64,000 bases of DNA. Source: Riptortus pedestris (taxonomy: Eukaryota; Arthropoda; Insecta; Hemiptera; Alydidae). The stretch lies in assembly GCA_019009955.1 (NCBI GenBank), contig CM032232.1, positions 137,628,501-137,692,500 on the forward strand, read 5' to 3'. This document shows positions 58,838 to 64,000 of the stretch, piece after piece. How positions within the stretch are numbered: the stretch's first letter is position 1; every line of letters starts with the position of its first letter. The position numbers were made by a program, and so were the translations under genes. The notes under the pieces are model-generated. The model saw nothing but the letters and a program-made list of their open reading frames with translations. It was not told the origin of the DNA and ran no database searches.

Positions 58838-60261
58838 TTTTTTTACAGTTCGTTTGTATAATCACATTAGTTATTAGAGAGTTAATGTTAAGTAATTTTA
58901 TCTAAAATTATTCAAGGTATAAGAAATTAATATTATTATTTTTTTTAATGAGAATAATTTTTTTTTTTCATATTTGTAGATTACAGTTAATTTATAACTA
59001 ACCTTTATAACTCAGTTGAGTTAATTTAGTTCATTCAATTGTTAGCGTATGTATCCATCTTTATCTTTAATATTACATTCAAAGGAAGTGCAAAATAATT
59101 TAATTTTATTAACAACCCAGCATTTTTTAATATATATATATTTTTTTTTAATTTTCTATACGCCAGTCTATGGTGAGATGGACTGGTCTAGAAAAGGATC
59201 ACTTTGACCCTCTACCCGCCATCACATATACAGTTTACCATTTTTGAGATTCTACCTCTTTCCAACTTTCTTTCTTATAGACTTTTTTTTTATTTTGCTA
59301 TCATTTATAAATTTCTTATTATTTTGGCTTTATTTTTGTACTTTATATATTTATTTTTTGTTTTAAGCTATTGTCTTCAATAAATAAAGTGTAATTTATA
59401 TATATGGTTTCATATTCTCCTACGAAACGGAACACCGACAATAAAATGAATAATTAATAATCCCATGAGGATATTAAAGGGAGAGATCCTGTGAAATAAG
59501 GAAACGTGGTGACCGCAGGATTAAGCCGGGAAGATGGGAGTTATTTAGGCCAGAAAAAGGGTGGATTCTGTGGTTGGAGTAACGCGGGCCTTAATGAGGT
59601 TTTTTGCCGCCCATAAAGGAAACATAAAAAAAAGAGAGAAAGAGGGAGAGAGAGAGAGTGAGAGAGAGGAGGCGAGGATCTCTACACCGGAAGTCCAATA
59701 ATAAGGTGAAGGAGTTGAGCGGAAGTTGCCTCTGCCCCAACTTCTTTCCTCTTTCCTATAGCTCTTTGTATTTAAGGTTCTTTCTATCTCTTTGCTCGCC
59801 CTACTTTTAATTATATATCTAAACTACTTTCGTTTAAAATAATTAGCTGGAAAATTTTCATCTAATAACTTTAATTTATGTATTTCATTCCAATTGTTTT
59901 ATTTAAAGGTTAAGAAAATGTTTTCTTTTCTGCAAAATGATCTAGATTGTTTAATATAATTTAAATCCTAAATGAGAGGAATAAGGTTTATAATTAACAG
60001 CAATAATCTCGTTAGCAGCTCAGAATAAAATATGTATAAGAAATGTAAAATAGGGGTTAACTTAAACCAAATTCACAATATTATCGCTAGATTAAAATAC
60101 ATTTGTTTCTCTCATAAAATATAGAAAACACTTTTCCATTATGACTTACGCCTAACAGTTTTATTATTTTATATGATGGACTTAACAAAATATACAAATT
60201 TAAAGTAACAATAATTTGAGAATAATAATAGCTTTGTAAATACTACAATTCCTTACTAAAT
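58838..60261. other. Longest repeat-poor tract, with a GC-richer core
   Basis: 1.4 kb without A or B blocks. 59400-59760 is conspicuously GC-richer and complex, with 'gcgggccttaatgagg' and 'gccgcccataaagg', followed by a GAGA-rich stretch (59630-59678). It has no open frame; it may be a regulatory or conserved non-coding element. Confidence 0.5.
59630..59678. repeat. GA-rich simple repeat
   Basis: GAGA repeats; such tracts bind GAGA-type factors in insects, but that role here is only a possibility. Confidence 0.8.
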
Positions 60262-60348
60262 TTTTAGCAGAACCATTTGCTTGTTTAGAAACATTTGCTC
60301 AAATGTCCATCGTTTCTACCTAGGGGATAACGAAAAAGAGGTCCGTTC

Positions 60349-60434
<86 letters not shown>

Positions 60435-60524
60435 TGTGACTGTCAACGCTCTCATGCTCGTAATTTTTGTTTTATCGTTACGAAATTATTTTGTCGTTTT
60501 ATGTAAAAAGAAAAATCAAGTCAG

Positions 60525-60583
<59 letters not shown>

Positions 60584-60760
60584 TGTTAACTCTCTCTAGT
60601 GACTGCAATTAATGTTTGATCGTTAAATATCTCGATATTTAGTCCTTTTATGTAAAAAGAAAGATCGAGTTCGTTAATGGTAGAAATCGGGCCAGTGGGG
60701 TTTAGAAAAGGGGAACTTCGAAAGTTCGATATGTAATATAAGTCGTATAAAAAGATTGTA
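60262..60760 (-). repeat. Family A copy with enlarged microsatellites
   Basis: 'aatgtccatcgtttctacct', TA (about 60353-60382), GT (about 60383-60433), 'acgctctcatgctcgtaatt', a second TA run (about 60524-60578), then another A interior 'gaaatcgggccagtggggt'. Apparently two A copies fused through microsatellites; both termini are degraded. Confidence 0.8.
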
Positions 60761-61322
60761 CATGGAAAATCTTATTGTAAATTGAATTACCTACATGTTG
60801 TTTTATTAATATTTTCTCATGAACTGAGATGTGAATCTCTAAAAGGGACAACGAAATCTGTATTTGTATCCTTCTTCAAAATACCTTATTCCCATAGACA
60901 CACACACACACACACACAACTTTATCTATATATTATCTATTTGTACAGAAAAAAAGTTTTATTTATCAATAGATGGCTAACTTTAAAATACATTGGTTCA
61001 GAAAGTAGAAGTATTTCTTGCTGTTAAATGTAAACCATAGTTACAATTGAAGTATACTAAATAATACATTTTACAATTTCATATTATTATCATATAAATT
61101 GACTTTATTATTCTTTATTTTAATTATGTTTCTTATTCTATAACTTTTATTTATAACTGGGAGTTTAATAGGTTTTAACATTTATTTATTTCATTAAGAC
61201 GCTTTTTGTTAAATAAATGTTTGGGTACTAAGTATTCATGCTGTCCTTCTCAGGTAGTTCTTCTTTTTACTTGCTTCTAGAAATTGTATGAAGTATTGTA
61301 GTTGCAAAATAGTTATTTATTA
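60761..61322. other. Unassigned AT-rich sequence
   Basis: A CA run at 60899-60919; otherwise no supported feature. Confidence 0.45.
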
Positions 61323-61440
61323 TACAAGTGACGAAAGTAGATCATTTTACAGCTCGAGTGAAACGTTTACCCACACGAGCGAAGCGAGTGTGGTAATTTC
61401 ACGAGAGTTGTAAATTCTACTTTCGTCACGAGTGTAATAT
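61323..61440. mobile_element. Short palindromic element (MITE/foldback-like)
   Basis: About 118 bp that folds on itself: 'gtgacgaaagtaga' pairs with 'tctactttcgtcac', 'acagctcgagtgaaa' with 'tttcacgagagttgt', and CACAC/GTGTG closes the centre around 'gagcgaagcga'. No coding capacity. Confidence 0.75.
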
Positions 61441-62059
61441 TAATTTTTTTCTGTAATCGTGTAATACATGATCAGATCTAACCAGAATATGAACAAAATT
61501 AGGATGTTGTGAAGATTATGGTATGCTGTTGGTAGGTTATAAGCATGGTTGTGAAAGGTTATAAGCATAGTTATAAAACAACTAGTGATGATTGTGAAGT
61601 AGTGTCAGTTATAAACAAGTACAGGTTATAAACAAGGAAGGTAATTATTATTATATTTAAATTTTAAAATATATTATTATTTCCACTAATAATTCATTCA
61701 CATTTCAATTTATTTTGTTAAAAAAATTCTTACAATGTTAAGAAACATTTAAATTCACTTTCTTCACTCTATTGCAAAATGTTTCAGTTTCTTCACTCAT
61801 TTCAGTTTAGTAATGTAACCATTATTCAACGATTACAGAAAAAATATTATTTTTCGGTTTTCAACGGTTTTCTGTTAGTAATTATTATCCGTTTAGACTC
61901 TCCTTGAACCAATTTAGACGAGTTCTTGCATGATTTCTGTCAGTGTTTATGTACTGGAGAATCTCGCCTAATTCGAAAATGGCTAGTCTTAGAATGTTGG
62001 AATTTTATATTTGGGACCGTTTTAACTTATAGCTTTCATCATAAACTTTAACTAATATA
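61441..62059. other. Unassigned sequence with short 'ggttataagca' repeats
   Basis: 'ggttataa(g/a)ca' occurs about four times between 61535 and 61640, next to the palindromic element. No coding signal. Confidence 0.45.
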
Positions 62060-62530
62060 TTTGTATGTGTTAGTTTTAATCCTTATTCCTACTCATGTCA
62101 TAATAATATTAAGCTGTTAAGCCATTAACCACTTTATTCCGAGCATAAATAGCAAGTATTGTTTTCATTGAACGTTTACTATGTGAGATACATGCAAATA
62201 TATAGTGTGATAGGGTTATTAATTAAGATTTTAAGTTCTAACTCAAAAAAGGTTTATTTAATCCAACAATAATCGTTATATAACCTTTTTCTGTCAATAC
62301 TACAAATTATATTCGTTAGTGGCTCAAATCGGACTTGGAACAGTGGAGGTTTATATAGGAGGGGGGGGGGATTCGAAAATCCAAAGTACATCCGTCATTA
62401 TGAATCGGATGGTAAAATTAAAGATCACTGTTTCTAAACTATTTATTTTTATTTATTATATATGGCGTTTCCAGGATTCTGGTCACGTTATGTTAATATC
62501 GTTAGGTGTTGCATTTTAACAATTTATTGT
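62060..62530 (-). repeat. Diverged family A fragments
   Basis: 'ctcatgtcataataatatta', 'tgtgagatacatgcaaatat', then a second interior with G-tract (62360-62370) and 'tccgtcattatgaatcgga'. Confidence 0.6.
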
Positions 62531-62689
62531 ACAATTTCGAATACTCCTATAATATACGTAATTTATTGCAATATGTGTGCAATATTATACAATAGTTCGG
62601 TGAAAAAAACAATTAAATGTTAAGAGGCTGAGCATAATAATAAACAAAAATATGTTATTTATCTGTTCAAAACTGTTAATATTGGTCTT
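62531..62689. other. Unassigned AT-rich sequence
   Basis: No supported feature. Confidence 0.4.
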
Positions 62690-63319
62690 TTGGCAGATTT
62701 TCCTTACGGGAAATCAGCTATTGAGGTTCTACTCATGACGGAATTTTCGGAATTTTTCTTCAAATGTCCATCGACCCTACCTAGTAGATGACGAAAATGA
62801 GGTCCGTTCAAAACTGTATATATAATATATATATATATATATAGATATATATATATATATATAAATATATAGATCTATCTATCTATCTATATATTTGTCT
62901 GTTACCGCACTCGCGGTCGCAATTTTTGTTTAATCGTTACCAAATTCGATATTTAGTCGTTTTGTGTAAAAAGAAAGATCAAGTTCGTTAACGGCTGAAA
63001 TCGGACCAGTGGGAGGGGGGGGGTTTAGAGGGAAGGATTTTCGAAAATTCAAAATATCTCCGTTACTAAACGACGGATCAAAACATTCTACAGAAACAAT
63101 CTTATTGCAAATCAAATTAAATTTACTTATCTTGACTATTAACCGAGATATTTGCATTTTTATTAATTTTGGGCCGATAACGTAGGACGGAGTTTCCCGC
63201 CAGAAGCTAGTTTGGCCCTTTGCCGTAACTGTTCGGCTATTTTATGGAGATTTTCCTTTTGTATAACTTCAAGTGTGAAATCTTCTTAGTTTACGCAGCC
63301 CCTGCGTGACGGACTTTTT
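62690..63319 (-). repeat. Family A copy, full length
   Basis: 'tttggcagattttccttacg' start, TA and TATC run (about 62816-62893), G-tract (about 63010-63031), 'acgcagcccctgcgtgacgg' end. Confidence 0.95.
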
Positions 63320-63497
63320 AAACTATTGATTGTCAACAATTGTTGTTCTTTGCGGGTTTTTTTTCTAAGTCAAATTTTGAGCGAGTAATTCAAACTTTCT
63401 TGATTTCAGTAAGAATAGAATGTTAAATGAGATCACTATTGTGTTTTACCAGTACGTGGGAAATCTGCTTAGTTTACGCAGCCCCTGTATGCTGTAA
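63320..63497 (-). repeat. Subfamily 2 terminal fragment
   Basis: 'aaactattgattgtcaacaa', 'gagcgagtaattcaaacttt', 'gatcactattgtgttttacc' and 'acgcagcccctgtatg'. Confidence 0.8.
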
Positions 63498-64000
63498 TTA
63501 ATTAAAAACAATTTTCCAGTCAAGGTTAAATCTTCTAAGTTGATAGTGCAAGTGAATGTATGCTATACTGTATTATTTATGTAAAAGAAATCCTGGAAAG
63601 AACTGATCGACATATGACTTCAGTGCTTTTGGAGTTCTTCACATTGGTCAGTAAAATACAAATCTCTAATACTAACAAGTATCAAAACTTATAAAATATA
63701 CGTACAATATAAGTTTGTTAAGCTAGCTGAGGAGATGTTTATTTGTGTATTCTCTGTAGGCGCGCATTGCTGAAAACATCAGGAATGGAAAGAAGCGATA
63801 AGAGAAGAAAAGTAAACTAAGGGCGGAAGACAAATAGCAAAAAATTGAATAAGAAAAGGAAATATGGTTTGAGACTATTTGCTTATGGCTATCTACCTTA
63901 TCCCAACATACTCCACTCGAATTCCTGTCCTGGGTTCTTATGCCGCTACTAACATGCCTTCCTTGGAATTGCTTGTCCCCCAATAAAAGACATAAAATGC
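63498..64000. other. Repeat-poor sequence to window end
   Basis: An 86-residue minus-strand frame (63983-63723) contains GIRTQDRNSSG, a word often produced by translation of repeats, so I do not call a gene. Confidence 0.4.

Noticed and set aside
63723..63983. Minus-strand gene with GIRTQDRNSSG
   Set aside because: GIRTRD-like words are a frequent artefact of repeat translation. No domain and no splice sites seen.

Overview
This window looks like AT-rich arthropod (most likely insect) nuclear DNA from the inside of a large, repeat-filled gene or gene desert. Three things point that way: mariner-type transposons, decayed non-LTR retrotransposons, and one short exon-like segment with GT/AG splice sites. 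I see no prokaryotic operon, CRISPR array or rRNA. Long TA, CA and TATC microsatellites are everywhere. Almost every short open frame I examined is chance translation of a repeat.

The only credible host coding sequence is an 80-nt exon at 30004-30083 (+). It encodes the last three cysteines of an EGF-like domain and is bounded by cag/ and /gtaagg. The rest reads as intronic or intergenic sequence dominated by two interspersed families, named locally here. Family A has more than 50 copies and fragments in both orientations. A full copy is about 0.6-1.0 kb. One end is AGTCCGTCACGC with a CGCAG-GGG-CTGCG hairpin, and the other is GATTTCCCTTAAGGGAAATC-TGCTAAA. AGCAGATTTCCC is repeated in inverted orientation near both ends. 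Inside are a C/G-tract block, a short palindrome (ACCGC-TCTA-GCGGT) and a TA or TATC microsatellite. Strand + for family A means the AGTCCGTCACGC end lies at the lower coordinate. Family B is 0.5-2 kb. It starts near AAATTGTAACCTCTGTC, carries tandem monomers of about 300 bp, and ends with a GC-rich hairpin plus CTAG before TATATA. That end resembles a Helitron terminus. Copies nest repeatedly, usually inside TA microsatellites.

Layout: 0-15 kb, mostly A and B copies, with a LINE fragment (3.7-4.1 kb), a foldback element (5.4-6.0 kb), and a hammerhead-like motif beside a tRNA-Leu-like sequence (7.6-7.8 kb). 15-25 kb, an internally deleted Tc1/mariner-like element (16.1-17.0), lower-repeat sequence, a 16-bp minisatellite with a 78-bp higher-order unit (18.9-20.1), a 28-bp minisatellite (23.2-24.3) and an adjoining LINE 3' end. 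25-39 kb, A copies flanking the EGF exon, and an inverted-repeat element with a hammerhead-like motif (31.9-32.4). 39-43 kb, an A copy split by a B cluster. 44.7-46.0 kb, a mariner with intact TIRs and a frameshifted transposase. 48-49 kb, a LINE RNase H/C-terminal relic. 51.6-53.7 kb, a 2.1-kb near-palindrome of A copies, with one arm hit by two elements that have 11-bp target duplications and carry hammerhead-like motifs. 55.4-55.9 kb, a D41D-spaced Tc1/mariner transposase relic. 57-64 kb, more A copies and several repeat-poor tracts.

The most noteworthy signal is a set of five hammerhead-ribozyme-like cores. Most have tiny palindromic stem III segments and 3-bp stem I arms whose sequences differ while pairing is kept. 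Three of them sit in inverted-repeat elements reminiscent of Penelope-like terminal repeats. Family assignments beyond mariner and LINE are inference from structure alone; no database was consulted.
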